Positions 7,758 to 19,305 of a stretch of 64,000 bases of DNA are shown piece by piece. The stretch is taken from NCBI GenBank assembly GCA_965222335.1, contig OZ244944.1:62001-126000 (forward strand), written 5' to 3'. The stretch comes from G965222335 sp965222335. GTDB lineage: Bacteria; Pseudomonadota; Gammaproteobacteria; Pseudomonadales; Halieaceae. A model generated the notes under the pieces. That model saw only the letters and a list, made by a program, of their open reading frames with translations, ran no database searches and was not told where the DNA came from. The translations under genes were made by a program, and so were the position numbers. Within the stretch, counting starts at the first letter, position 1; every line of letters begins with the position of its first letter.

Positions 7758-8825
7758 ATGAGTCGATTCTGGAGCGACATCACCCGAGACCTCACTCCCT
7801 ATACGCCGGGGGAGCAACCGCAGCACCAGCGGCTGGTCAAGCTGAATACCAATGAGTCACCTTTTGCGCCGTCCCCCCGGGTGCTTGAAGCCATTGCCGC
7901 GACCAGCGCGGAACACCTGCGCCGCTACCCGGACCCGGACTCCAGCGCCCTCCGCCAGGCGCTGGCACAGCGGGCCGGTCTCACTCCCGAGTCGGTATTT
8001 CTCGGCAACGGCTCCGACGAGGTGCTGGCCCACACCTTTCTCGCCCTGCTGCAGCACCGGGAGCCGCTGCTGTTCCCGGATATCAGCTACAGCTTTTACC
8101 CGGTGTGGGCGGGGCTGTATGGCATCGACTGCGAGCGGGTGCCCCTGGACAGTGATTTCCGGATCCAGGTCGAGGACTACCAGCGTGCCAATGGCGGCAT
8201 CATCATCCCCAACCCCAATGCGCCGACCGGCATCCTGATGCCGCTGGCGTCGGTGCGTCGACTGCTCGAGGCAAATCCGGACAGCGTGGTGGTGATTGAT
8301 GAGGCCTATATTGATTTCGGCGGCGAGTCCGCTGCCGCGCTGGTGCCGGAGTTCGACAACCTGCTGGTGGTGCAAACCCTGTCCAAGTCCCGCGCCCTCG
8401 CGGGGCTGCGGGTGGGTTTTGCGCTGGGGCAGCCGCCGCTGATCGAGGGCCTTTGCCGGGTCAAGGATTCTTTCAATTCCTACCCCCTCGATGCAGTTGC
8501 CCAGCGCGCCGCGCTGGCGTCACTGGAAGACGAGAGCTGGTTCCAGGACTGCTGTAAGCAGGTGATGGACAATCGCGAGCACCTGAACCGGGGCCTGCAG
8601 GCGATGGGCTTCACGGTGCTGCCGTCGGCCGCCAACTTCGTTCTTGCGCACCATCCCCGCAGCGACGCCGGCCAGCTATTCCGCGACCTGCGTGAACAGG
8701 GCATCGTGGTGCGTTATTTTGACAAGCCACGTATCAGCCAATACCTGCGTATCAGCGTGGGCACGCGGCAGGAGTGTGACCTGCTACTGGAGGGTATGCG
8801 CTCGCTGCTGGGTGACGGGGGCTAG
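7758..8825 (+). CDS. hisC: Histidinol-phosphate aminotransferase
   Basis: PLP-dependent class I/II aminotransferase that converts imidazole-acetol phosphate and glutamate to histidinol phosphate in histidine synthesis. At 355 residues it matches E. coli HisC (356). Visible features are the N-terminal KLNTNESPF that contacts substrate, GNGSDEVLAH of the cofactor site, the NPNAPTG loop, VVIDEAYIDF with the pyridine-N aspartate, and the Schiff-base lysine in TLSKSRALAGLR. The C-terminal arginine region LRISVGTRQE is also present. It stands apart from the other his genes, as often seen in Pseudomonas relatives. Its stop overlaps that of the convergent ketoacyl synthase gene within one CTAG. Confidence 0.93.
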   Translation: MSRFWSDITRDLTPYTPGEQPQHQRLVKLNTNESPFAPSPRVLEAIAATSAEHLRRYPDPDSSALRQALAQRAGLTPESVFLGNGSDEVLAHTFLALLQHREPLLFPDISYSFYPVWAGLYGIDCERVPLDSDFRIQVEDYQRANGGIIIPNPNAPTGILMPLASVRRLLEANPDSVVVIDEAYIDFGGESAAALVPEFDNLLVVQTLSKSRALAGLRVGFALGQPPLIEGLCRVKDSFNSYPLDAVAQRAALASLEDESWFQDCCKQVMDNREHLNRGLQAMGFTVLPSAANFVLAHHPRSDAGQLFRDLREQGIVVRYFDKPRISQYLRISVGTRQECDLLLEGMRSLLGDGG

Positions 8826-9943
8826 CGCTTCTGCAGGACGACGCTGCCGATGCTGTAGCCGGCGCCGAAAGAGCACAGCACGCCCAGGTCCCCGCTCGCC
8901 AGGTCGGCGCGGTGTTTGTGGAAGGCGATGACCGATCCCGCAGAACTGGTGTTGGCGAATTCATCCAGAATGGTGGGTGCCTCCTCCGGTGTCGCGTCGC
9001 GGCCCAGCACCTTGCGCGAGATCAGCTGGTTCATGCTGAGATTGGCCTGATGCAGCCACATCCGCCGCAGGCTTGAAGGCGGGATGTCCAGGGCTTCCAG
9101 CTGTTCAGTCATTTGCTTTGCCACTGCCGGGCACACTTCCTTGAACACTTTGCGCCCTTCCTGCACAAAGAGCTTGTCGGGCTGGCCGATGCCGCTCTCG
9201 TCACCACGGTTGAGAAAACCGAAGTTGTTGCGAATGTTGTTGGAGTAGATGGTTTGCAGCCGGGTGTCCAGGATGCGGAACTGCTCACTGCTGTCGGCGC
9301 TGTCCTCACGCTCGATAATCACCGCGGTACAGACGTCGCCAAAAATGAAGTGGGAGTCGCGGTCGCGGAAATTCAGGTGGCCGCTGCAGATCTCGGGGTT
9401 CACCATCAGCACGCAGCGGGCGCTGCCATTGCGAATACTGTCCCGGGCCTGCTGGATGCCAAAGGTTGCGGAGGAGCAGGCCACGTTCATATCAAATCCG
9501 AAGCCGTCGATACCCAGGGCCGACTGGATTTCAACGGCCATGGCGGGGTAGGGGCGTTGCATATTGGATGCGGCGACGATGACCGCATCGATGTCAGCGG
9601 CGGTCTTGCCCGCCTGCGACATGGCTTCCCTGGCTGCCGCCACCGCCATCTCGCACTGTACTGACGGCTCGTCATCAGGGCGCTCGGGGATGCTGGGGCT
9701 CATGCGCTGCGGATCGAGGATTCCCGACTTGTTGACCACGTAACGTGATTTGATCCCCGAGGCCTTCTCGATAAAGGTTTCAGAGGAGTGCTGCAGCGGC
9801 GCCAGCTCGCCGCGCTCGATCGCTTCGGCGTTGGCTGCGTTGAAGTCGTCCACGTAGCGATTGAAGGCAGCGACCAGCTCTTCGTTGCTGATCGAGTCGG
9901 GCGGCGTGTACAGGCCGGTTCCGCTGATGACAACCTCGCTCAT
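8822..9943 (-). CDS. Beta-ketoacyl-ACP synthase III-like enzyme
   Basis: A 373-residue thiolase-fold condensing enzyme related to FabH. The catalytic triad is visible: Cys in MNVACSSATFG, His in WLHQANLSMN and Asn in FANTSSAGS. It is longer than housekeeping FabH (about 317) because of an insert near residues 28-60 (NRYVDDFNAANAEAIERGEL). That length and insert recall the Pseudomonas protein PA3286, which condenses medium-chain acyl-CoA from beta-oxidation with malonyl-ACP. The same role is plausible here but not shown. The start ATG has AAAGGAAC upstream on its strand. It is a single gene, convergent with hisC and co-directional with gltA. Confidence 0.85.
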   Translation of the reverse strand: MSEVVISGTGLYTPPDSISNEELVAAFNRYVDDFNAANAEAIERGELAPLQHSSETFIEKASGIKSRYVVNKSGILDPQRMSPSIPERPDDEPSVQCEMAVAAAREAMSQAGKTAADIDAVIVAASNMQRPYPAMAVEIQSALGIDGFGFDMNVACSSATFGIQQARDSIRNGSARCVLMVNPEICSGHLNFRDRDSHFIFGDVCTAVIIEREDSADSSEQFRILDTRLQTIYSNNIRNNFGFLNRGDESGIGQPDKLFVQEGRKVFKEVCPAVAKQMTEQLEALDIPPSSLRRMWLHQANLSMNQLISRKVLGRDATPEEAPTILDEFANTSSAGSVIAFHKHRADLASGDLGVLCSFGAGYSIGSVVLQKR

Positions 9944-10024
9944 GCCGGGTGTTCCTTTCAGGTATCTGGGAGCGTCAGTCTAACGCGAAATAGCTGTGTG
10001 TGCGTCACGCTGGGTGCAACCTGG

Positions 10025-10060
10025 CGCCCGGCCCGCGGGCACTGGTCGCGGGCCCGGGCG
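10025..10060 (-). terminator. GC-rich stem-loop downstream of gltA
   Basis: CGCCCGGCCCGCG (10025-10037) pairs with CGCGGGCCCGGGCG (10047-10060), with one unpaired base. It starts 11 nt past the gltA stop on the minus strand. There is no clear U-tract, so it may act as an mRNA 3' stabiliser or a weak terminator ahead of the ketoacyl synthase gene. Confidence 0.4.
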
Positions 10061-10070
10061 TGGCGGTTGG

Positions 10071-11363
10071 CTAGTCGCGCTTGTCCAGGCTGACATAGTC
10101 GCGCTGGTGATAGCCCGTGTACAGCTGCCGAGGGCGGCCGATACGGTAGGAGCCGCTGATCATCTCGTGCCAGTGGGCGATCCAGCCTACGGTGCGGCCC
10201 ACGGCGAAAATCACGGTAAACATGCTCGTGGGGATGCCGATGGCCTTCAGGATGATCCCGGAGTAGAAATCAACGTTGGGGTACAGCTTCTTCTCGATGA
10301 AGTAATCGTCTTCCAGGGCGATACGCTCGAGCTCCTTGGCGATCGCCAGCAGGGGGTCGCTCTCCAGGCCAAGCTCTGCCAGCACTTCATCTGCCGCTTC
10401 TTTCATCACCTTGGCGCGGGGGTCGAAGTTCTTGTACACCCGGTGACCGAAGCCCATCAGGCGGAAGGGGTCGTCTTTGTCCTTGGCCCGGGCCACGTAT
10501 TCGTCGATACGCGACACATCGCCGATCTCCTCGAGCATTTCCAGTACCGCCTCGTTCGCGCCGCCGTGGGAGGGACCCCAGAGCGCAGCGATCCCGGCCG
10601 CGATGCAGGCAAAAGGATTGGCGCCGGAGGAGCCGGCAAGGCGTACGGTGGAGGTCGATGCGTTCTGCTCGTGATCGGCGTGCAGCAGGAAAATCCGGTC
10701 CATCGCGCGCGCCAGGGTGGGGCTGATATTGCTGGGTTCGCAGGGGTTGCCGAACATCATATGCAGGAAGTTCTCTGCGTAGCCCATGCTGTTGTCGGGG
10801 TACATGAAGGGCTGGCCGATGGAAAACTTGTAGCTCATGGCAGCGAGCGTTGGCATCTTGGCGATCAGGCGGAAAGCGGCCACCTGGCGGTGATGTTCAT
10901 CCGAGATATCGGTGGAGTCGTGGTAAAACGCCGACAGGGCACCGACAACGCCGCACATGATGGCCATGGGGTGGGCGTCGCGGCGAAAGCCGTTGAAAAA
11001 GGTGCGGATCTGCTCGTGCACCATGGTGTGATTTTTCACCGTGCTGACAAAGGCATCGTACTGGGACTTGTCGGGCAGCTCCCCATACAGTAGCAGGTAG
11101 CAGGTCTCGAGGTAGTTGGACTCTTCGGCGAGCTGATCGATCGGGTAGCCGCGGTGCAGCAGCACGCCCTGGGCGCCGTCAATGTAGGTAATCTGCGACT
11201 CGCAGGCAGCGGTGGAGACAAAGCCCGGGTCGTAGGTGAACATCCCCTTGGCGGTGAGGCCGCCAACATCAACGACGTCCGGACCCATGGAGCCGGAGAA
11301 GATCGGGAGTTCGATGGGCTCGTCGATGCCATCGACGTGGAGAGTCGCTTTTCTATCGCTCAT
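10071..11363 (-). CDS. gltA: Citrate synthase
   Basis: Condenses acetyl-CoA and oxaloacetate, the entry step of the TCA cycle. The ATG at 11363 (MSDRKATLHVDG) is preferred over an upstream in-frame start because AGGA sits six bases before it and family members begin there. That gives 430 residues, as for the hexameric type II enzymes of gram-negative bacteria (E. coli 427). The motif GFGHRVYKNFDPRA and the catalytic His/Asp regions (LHADHEQNAST, and DFYSG near the C-terminus) are present. It is divergent from sdhCDAB across a 344-nt control region, as in E. coli and Pseudomonas. A consensus promoter lies at 11399-11426. Confidence 0.97.
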   Translation of the reverse strand: MSDRKATLHVDGIDEPIELPIFSGSMGPDVVDVGGLTAKGMFTYDPGFVSTAACESQITYIDGAQGVLLHRGYPIDQLAEESNYLETCYLLLYGELPDKSQYDAFVSTVKNHTMVHEQIRTFFNGFRRDAHPMAIMCGVVGALSAFYHDSTDISDEHHRQVAAFRLIAKMPTLAAMSYKFSIGQPFMYPDNSMGYAENFLHMMFGNPCEPSNISPTLARAMDRIFLLHADHEQNASTSTVRLAGSSGANPFACIAAGIAALWGPSHGGANEAVLEMLEEIGDVSRIDEYVARAKDKDDPFRLMGFGHRVYKNFDPRAKVMKEAADEVLAELGLESDPLLAIAKELERIALEDDYFIEKKLYPNVDFYSGIILKAIGIPTSMFTVIFAVGRTVGWIAHWHEMISGSYRIGRPRQLYTGYHQRDYVSLDKRD

Positions 11364-11398
11364 GAAGGGTCCTGCGAAGTGTTTCCGTGGGGTGCCCA

Positions 11399-11426
11399 AC
11401 TATAAAGTCTCGTGCGCCATTGTCAA
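11399..11426 (-). promoter_or_regulatory. Sigma-70 promoter of gltA
   Basis: On the minus strand TTGACA (11426-11421), a 16-bp spacer and TATAGT (11404-11399). The start codon lies 35 nt downstream of the -10 box. Both hexamers are close to consensus. The rest of the gltA-sdhC gap (11427-11572) shows no gene and no obvious hairpin. Confidence 0.7.
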
Positions 11427-11572
11427 TTGACCGGGGGCGATTTGACCTTAACAGTAAGGCTTCTGCGTGCATTGTCGCCTATATTCAGTCTGCAAGATCG
11501 ACGACGTTCGCGCCTGAACGGCTTTTTGCGAGGACAGCTTGACCTGCGTGTGCGTTGAAGTTGACGCTCAGT

Positions 11573-11601
11573 TTGTATTTGCCACCCTAACTACTTATAA
11601 T
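11573..11601 (+). promoter_or_regulatory. Sigma-70 promoter of the sdhCDAB operon
   Basis: TTGTAT (11573-11578), a 17-bp spacer and a perfect TATAAT (11596-11601), followed by the GC-rich TCCGCGCG. The sdhC GTG lies about 107 nt downstream, leaving a leader of roughly 100 nt with no recognisable riboswitch. Confidence 0.65.
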
Positions 11602-11707
11602 TCCGCGCGTTTTAGTCCTGCCATCCCTTCATCGGGGCGGGGGACGACACCGGTCTCTGCCGGTCCCATTAATCGCCCTCGGGCGGCACAACAATGGTAC
11701 CTATATT

Positions 11708-12082
11708 GTGAAAGATAATCGTCCCGTCAACCTGGACATCGGCACCATGCGGCTACCCATCACCGCCTGGGCGTCGATTACCCACCGTGCATCCGGCGTC
11801 TTCCTCTTCGTCGCCATGGGCTTCCTGATCTGGGGCCTGGACCTCAGTCTGCGCAGCCCCGAGAGTTTCGCCCAGCTGCAGTCGATCCTGGGCAGTCCGC
11901 TGGCCAAGCTGGTGCTGCTCGCGATCATGGCCGGGCTGATTTATCACACCGTTGCCGGGGTGAGGCACCTGGTGATGGACGCGGGAATCGGTGAATCCAT
12001 GGAAGGTGGCGTGCTCGGCGCGCGCATCGTAATCGGACTGGCAGTCGTGCTGACTGCCCTTGCGGGGGTGTGGATATGGTAA
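11708..12082 (+). CDS. sdhC: Succinate dehydrogenase cytochrome b556 subunit
   Basis: Membrane anchor of complex II that binds heme b and, with SdhD, ubiquinone. The start is GTG at 11708. A nearby ATG (11695) is out of frame and runs into a stop, and the product VKDNRPVNLDIGTMRLPIT aligns with the usual SdhC N-terminus. The 124 residues hold three membrane segments (about 30-50, 65-85 and 103-123). The conserved SITHRASGVFLF carries the quinone-site Ser/Arg, and IYHTVAGVRHLVMD carries the heme-ligand histidine. It overlaps sdhD by seven bases and is first in sdhCDAB. Confidence 0.95.
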   Translation: MKDNRPVNLDIGTMRLPITAWASITHRASGVFLFVAMGFLIWGLDLSLRSPESFAQLQSILGSPLAKLVLLAIMAGLIYHTVAGVRHLVMDAGIGESMEGGVLGARIVIGLAVVLTALAGVWIW

Positions 12083-12438
12083 CCACGGTAACCAACTTTG
12101 GCCGTTCCGGGACCTCGGACTGGCTGCTGCAGCGGGTCACCGGTGTCATTCTGCTGGCCTACTTCCTGTTCATCGGCTACGTAGTCGTGGGCGGCGTGGA
12201 TTACGCCGGGTGGACAGCCCTGTTTGCGCAGACCTGGGTCAAGGTCTTCAGCCTGATGGCCTTGCTGTCCCTCGCTGCCCACGCCTGGATCGGGCTGTGG
12301 TCAGTTTTGACCGACTACCTGACCGAACGGCTCATGGGCCAGACAGGCAATGTTCTGCGCCTGGGCCTGCAACTGCTGATCGGCCTGGCACTTTTCGTTT
12401 ACGTGGTCTGGGGTACCCAGATCCTCTGGGGTTACTAG
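12076..12438 (+). CDS. sdhD: Succinate dehydrogenase membrane anchor subunit
   Basis: Second hydrophobic anchor of complex II. ATG at 12076 (MVTTVTNFGRSGTSDW) is chosen over an upstream GTG at 12070 because it matches the family N-terminus. It overlaps the sdhC stop. The 120-residue protein has three membrane helices. LLQRVTGVILLAYF opens the first, and the conserved histidine in LSLAAHAWIGLW is the expected heme or quinone-site residue. The next gene, sdhA, starts four bases after the stop, which implies translational coupling. Confidence 0.94.
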   Translation: MVTTVTNFGRSGTSDWLLQRVTGVILLAYFLFIGYVVVGGVDYAGWTALFAQTWVKVFSLMALLSLAAHAWIGLWSVLTDYLTERLMGQTGNVLRLGLQLLIGLALFVYVVWGTQILWGY

Positions 12439-12441
12439 GAT

Positions 12442-14214
12442 ATGGCCAATATGCGTACGATTTCCTTTGATGGCGTGATCGTCGGTGGTGGCGGGGCGGG
12501 CATGCGCGCTGCGCTGCAACTGGCCCAGTCGGGCTACAAGACAGCGGTGATCTCCAAGGTCTTTCCCACCCGCTCACACACGGTTTCAGCCCAGGGTGGG
12601 ATCACCTGTGCCATTGCCAGCGCAGACCCCAACGATGACTGGCGCTGGCACATGTATGACACGGTGAAGGGCTCGGACTACATCGGCGACCAGGACGCGA
12701 TCGAGTATATGTGCAGCGTGGGTCCCGAGGCCGTATTTGAGCTCGAGCATATGGGCCTGCCATTTTCCCGCACCGAGGAAGGGCGCATCTACCAGCGTCC
12801 CTTCGGCGGCCAGTCGAAGGGCCCCGACGATCCCACCCAGGCTGCGCGTACGTGCGCGGCGGCGGACCGCACGGGCCACGCCCTGCTGCACACCCTCTAC
12901 CAGGGCAACCTCAAGAACAACACCGTGTTCTTCAACGAGTGGTACGCCACCGATCTGGTCAAGAACCAGGACGGCGCGGTCGTCGGTGTGATTGCAATCT
13001 GCATGGAAACCGGCGAAACCGTGTACGTTAAATCCAAGGCGACGGTCTTTGCCACCGGCGGCGCCGGTCGTATCTACGCCTCGACCACCAACGCACATAT
13101 CAATACCGGCGACGGTATCGGCATGGCCCTGCGCGCGGGATTCCCGGTGCAGGATATCGAGATGTGGCAGTTCCACCCCACGGGCATCTACGGCGCCGGC
13201 ACCCTGGTGACCGAGGGCTGTCGGGGTGAGGGCGGCTACCTGATCAACAAGGACGGCGAGCGCTTTATGGAGCGCTACGCGCCGAATGCCAAGGACCTCG
13301 CCGGCCGCGATGTCGTTGCGCGATCCATGGTCCTGGAAATTCTTGAGGGCCGCGGCTGCGGGCCGGAGGGCGACCACGTCTTCCTGAAGCTCGACCACCT
13401 GGGCGAGGAGGTGCTGCACAGCCGCCTGCCGGGCATTTGCGAGCTATCCGAGACCTTTGCCCACGCCAACCCGGTGAAAGAGCCGATTCCCGTGGTGCCG
13501 ACCTGCCACTACATGATGGGAGGTATCCCCACCAATGTGCACGGTCAGGCGCTGACCGTGGACAGCGCGGGCAATGACCAGATCATCCCGGGTCTGTTCG
13601 CCTGCGGCGAAGTAGCCTGTGTATCCGTACACGGGGCCAATCGCCTGGGCGGCAACTCCCTGCTGGACCTGGTCGTATTTGGCCGCGCCTCCGGCCTGTT
13701 TATCGAGGGTGCCCTGCGCGAGGGCATCGACATGCGCGATGCCTCCGACTGTGATATCGAGCAGGCGATGGGGCGGCTCGACAAGCTCAATGCCTCCTCC
13801 GGTGGCGAGAAAGTGGCGGACCTGCGCAAGGAACTGCAGAACACGATGCAGAACCACTTTGGCGTATTCCGTAACGAAAGCTTTATGCAGGAGGGCATCA
13901 AGAAGCTGGCCGACCTGCGTGGGCGGATCGAGAACGCCGCCATGGAAGACAAGAGCATGGCTTTCAACACGGCGCGGATCGAGGCCCTGGAACTGCACAA
14001 CCTGTTTGAGGTTGCTGAAGCCACTGCGATTACCGCCGAGGGCCGCAAGGAGTCCCGGGGTGCCCATGCGCGGGAAGACTACCAGGAACGCGACGACGAG
14101 AACTGGCTCTGTCACTCCATGTACTTCCCGCAGGACAAGCGCGTGGGCAAGCGCGGGGTCAATTTCGAGCCCAAGACTGTCGATACCTTCCAGCCCAAAG
14201 TGAGAACGTATTAA
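12442..14214 (+). CDS. sdhA: Succinate dehydrogenase flavoprotein subunit
   Basis: Oxidises succinate to fumarate with covalently bound FAD on the cytoplasmic side. The 590 residues match E. coli SdhA (588). The N-terminal dinucleotide fold VGGGGAGMRAALQLA, the flavin-linking histidine in RSHTVSAQGG, the substrate-loop HPTGIYGAG, the catalytic arginine region GGYLINKDGERF and GANRLGGNSLLD are all present. The C-terminal ERDDENWLCHSMYF is also canonical. It is preceded by sdhD at four bases and followed by sdhB at 12 bases. Confidence 0.97.
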   Translation: MANMRTISFDGVIVGGGGAGMRAALQLAQSGYKTAVISKVFPTRSHTVSAQGGITCAIASADPNDDWRWHMYDTVKGSDYIGDQDAIEYMCSVGPEAVFELEHMGLPFSRTEEGRIYQRPFGGQSKGPDDPTQAARTCAAADRTGHALLHTLYQGNLKNNTVFFNEWYATDLVKNQDGAVVGVIAICMETGETVYVKSKATVFATGGAGRIYASTTNAHINTGDGIGMALRAGFPVQDIEMWQFHPTGIYGAGTLVTEGCRGEGGYLINKDGERFMERYAPNAKDLAGRDVVARSMVLEILEGRGCGPEGDHVFLKLDHLGEEVLHSRLPGICELSETFAHANPVKEPIPVVPTCHYMMGGIPTNVHGQALTVDSAGNDQIIPGLFACGEVACVSVHGANRLGGNSLLDLVVFGRASGLFIEGALREGIDMRDASDCDIEQAMGRLDKLNASSGGEKVADLRKELQNTMQNHFGVFRNESFMQEGIKKLADLRGRIENAAMEDKSMAFNTARIEALELHNLFEVAEATAITAEGRKESRGAHAREDYQERDDENWLCHSMYFPQDKRVGKRGVNFEPKTVDTFQPKVRTY

Positions 14215-14226
14215 GAGGTGAGATCG

Positions 14227-14931
14227 ATGTTGCAAGTCAGTATCTACCGCTACAACCCGGAAACCGATCAACAGCCCTACATGCAGGACTTTGAATTCGA
14301 TACCGGGGGCAAGGACCTGATGGTGCTGGACGTGCTGGAGCAGCTCAAAGCCCAGGATACGACCATTGCCTATCGGCGTTCCTGCCGCGAGGGTGTCTGT
14401 GGTTCCGACGGCCTGAACATCAACGGCAAGAACGGCCTCGCTTGTATCACGCCCCTGTCGCAGACCGTCAAGGGCAACAAACTGGTGGTGCGGCCGCTGC
14501 CCGGGCTGCCGGTTGTACGCGACCTGGTGGTGGACATGAGCATGTTCTACGCCCAGTACGAAAAGGTGCAGCCCTACCTGCAGAATGACAACCCGCCACC
14601 CGCGATCGAGCGCCTGCAGTCCCCTGAGGACCGCGCCAAGCTGGATGGCCTCTACGAATGCATCCTGTGTGCCTGCTGCTCCACCAGCTGCCCGTCATTC
14701 TGGTGGAATCCGGAGCGCTTTATTGGCCCCGCGGGGCTGCTGCAGTCCTATCGCTTCCTCGCGGACAGCCGGGATACCGCAACCGAAGAGCGCCTGGCGA
14801 AGCTGGACGATCCCTTCAGCGTATTCCGTTGTCACGGCATTCAGAACTGTGTCAATGTATGTCCCAAGGGCCTCAACCCCACACGGGCGATCGGTCACAT
14901 CAGGAATATGTTGCTGACCAGGGCGACTTAG
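14227..14931 (+). CDS. sdhB: Succinate dehydrogenase iron-sulfur subunit
   Basis: Carries electrons from SdhA to quinone through three iron-sulfur clusters. ATG at 14227 (MLQVSIYRYNP) has AGAGGTGAG just upstream and is preferred over the in-frame GTG at 14218, giving 234 residues. The [2Fe-2S] ligands are in SCREGVCGSDGLN and NGLACIT. The [4Fe-4S] and [3Fe-4S] ligands are in CILCACCSTSCP and CHGIQNCVNVCPKGL. It ends the sdh genes; sucA begins 187 nt later. Confidence 0.96.
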   Translation: MLQVSIYRYNPETDQQPYMQDFEFDTGGKDLMVLDVLEQLKAQDTTIAYRRSCREGVCGSDGLNINGKNGLACITPLSQTVKGNKLVVRPLPGLPVVRDLVVDMSMFYAQYEKVQPYLQNDNPPPAIERLQSPEDRAKLDGLYECILCACCSTSCPSFWWNPERFIGPAGLLQSYRFLADSRDTATEERLAKLDDPFSVFRCHGIQNCVNVCPKGLNPTRAIGHIRNMLLTRAT

Positions 14932-14973
14932 CTTTAAGTTCTCGCTATAACGTATTGATTTAAAAGTAAATAT

Positions 14974-15009
14974 GCGCAGACCCCTGTCGATGATCGGCGG
15001 GGGGCTGCG
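14974..15009 (+). other. Stem-loop between sdhB and sucA
   Basis: GCGCAGACCCC (14974-14984) can pair imperfectly with GGGGGGCTGCG (14999-15009) around a short loop. There is no T-tract, so full termination is unlikely. It may separate or stabilise the sdh and suc messages. The rest of the 187-nt gap is AT-rich near 14945-14972 and could hold a suc promoter that I cannot pin down. Confidence 0.35.
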
Positions 15010-15118
15010 TTGAATATGAATCAGGGTTGGCAGACATTCGGCGGCGCCGGCACTGCGCTGCTACAATGCCTCATGTCGCCCGGGGAACCGACTACCGCAA
15101 CCTGCCGGAAGGGTCATC

Positions 15119-17971
<2,853 letters not shown>

Positions 17972-17994
17972 CTTGGCATCAACAAGGAAGAGCA

Positions 17995-19260
17995 ATGGCA
18001 ACTGAAATCAAGGCACCCGTATTTCCCGAGTCGGTGGCCGATGGAGAAATCGCAGCCTGGCACAAGCAGGAGGGCGAGGCTGTCAGCCGGGACGAACTGG
18101 TGGTTGAAATCGAGACCGACAAGGTCGTGATGGAAGTCGTCGCGCCGGAAGACGGGGTGATTACCAAGATACACGCCCAGGCGGGAGACACGATCGAGAG
18201 CGAGCAGCTGCTGGCAACCCTGGAGGCGGGCGCCAGCGCAGACAGCGGGAAGAGCGCCGACAAGGACAGCGGCGATGCAGAGACGTCCAAGGCCAGCGGT
18301 GATGCCGCGCCTGCGGAAACGCCCGCCAGCGAGCCCGCAGAGGAGCCCCTGCTGGGGCCCGCGGCCCGGCAGATGGTCGAGGAACACAAGCTGGACCCGG
18401 CCCAGATCAGCGGCACCGGCAAGGGCGGCCGGATTACCAAGGAAGACGTGCTCAACCACCTGAAGACAAGCTCGGCGCAAAAAGCCGGGGACGCGCCCAA
18501 GGCCAAGCCCGAGACCCCCGAGGCAGTCAGGGACATGCCGACCCAGCCCACCGGTGAGCGGGTCGAGAAACGTGTGCCCATGACCCGCATGCGTGCACGG
18601 ATCGCCGAGCGCCTGCTGGAGGCGACCCAGCAGACCGCGATGCTGACCACCTTCAATGAGGTCAACATGGCGCCGGTGATGGAGCTGCGCAACCGGTATA
18701 AGGAACAGTTCGAAAAAACCCACAACGGGACCCGGCTCGGCTTTATGGGCTTCTTCGTGAAAGCCTGCTGCGAGGCCCTGAAGCGGTTCCCCGAGGTCAA
18801 CGCCTCGATTGATGGCAGCGATGTGGTTTACCACGGCTACCAGGACATCGGCGTCGCCGTTTCCACCGAGAACGGCCTTGTGGTGCCGGTGCTGCGGGAT
18901 GCGGACTTCATGAGCCTCGCCGACGTCGAGGCGGCGATCCGCGATATGGGACTGCGCGCACGTGACAACAAGCTCTCGATCGAAGACATGACCGGCGGCA
19001 CCTTCACCGTGACCAACGGCGGCGTTTTTGGCTCGCTGATGTCGACCCCGATTCTGAACCCGCCGCAAACCGGGATTCTCGGTATGCACAAGATCCAGGA
19101 ACGGCCGATGGCGGTAAACGGCGAGGTCGTGATTCTGCCGATGATGAACCTGGCGCTGTCCTACGATCACCGCCTGATTGACGGCAAGACCGCGGTCCAG
19201 TTCCTGGTAGCGGTCAAGGACCTGATCGAGGATCCCGCGCGCATCCTGCTGCAGCTGTGA
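17995..19260 (+). CDS. sucB: 2-oxoglutarate dehydrogenase E2, dihydrolipoyl succinyltransferase
   Basis: Core of the 2-oxoglutarate dehydrogenase complex. The lipoyl domain (about 1-78) has its lipoylated lysine in EIETDKVVMEV. A flexible Ala/Ser/Asp/Lys-rich linker (about 78-110) leads to the E1/E3-binding domain (GPAARQMVEEHKLDPAQISG, about 119-138). A second linker and the catalytic domain follow, with active-site HxxxD in SYDHRLIDG near the C-terminus. The 421 residues are normal (E. coli 405). AAGGAAG precedes the start. lpd follows after 45 nt. Confidence 0.97.
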   Translation: MATEIKAPVFPESVADGEIAAWHKQEGEAVSRDELVVEIETDKVVMEVVAPEDGVITKIHAQAGDTIESEQLLATLEAGASADSGKSADKDSGDAETSKASGDAAPAETPASEPAEEPLLGPAARQMVEEHKLDPAQISGTGKGGRITKEDVLNHLKTSSAQKAGDAPKAKPETPEAVRDMPTQPTGERVEKRVPMTRMRARIAERLLEATQQTAMLTTFNEVNMAPVMELRNRYKEQFEKTHNGTRLGFMGFFVKACCEALKRFPEVNASIDGSDVVYHGYQDIGVAVSTENGLVVPVLRDADFMSLADVEAAIRDMGLRARDNKLSIEDMTGGTFTVTNGGVFGSLMSTPILNPPQTGILGMHKIQERPMAVNGEVVILPMMNLALSYDHRLIDGKTAVQFLVAVKDLIEDPARILLQL

Positions 19261-19305
19261 GCAACCATGCCCGGTCGGGAAAGCGACCACTGAATAGGAA
19301 ACACC

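Noticed and set aside
9996..11093. 365-codon plus-strand frame over gltA
   Set aside because: Antisense shadow of citrate synthase; no recognisable motif and no start signal.
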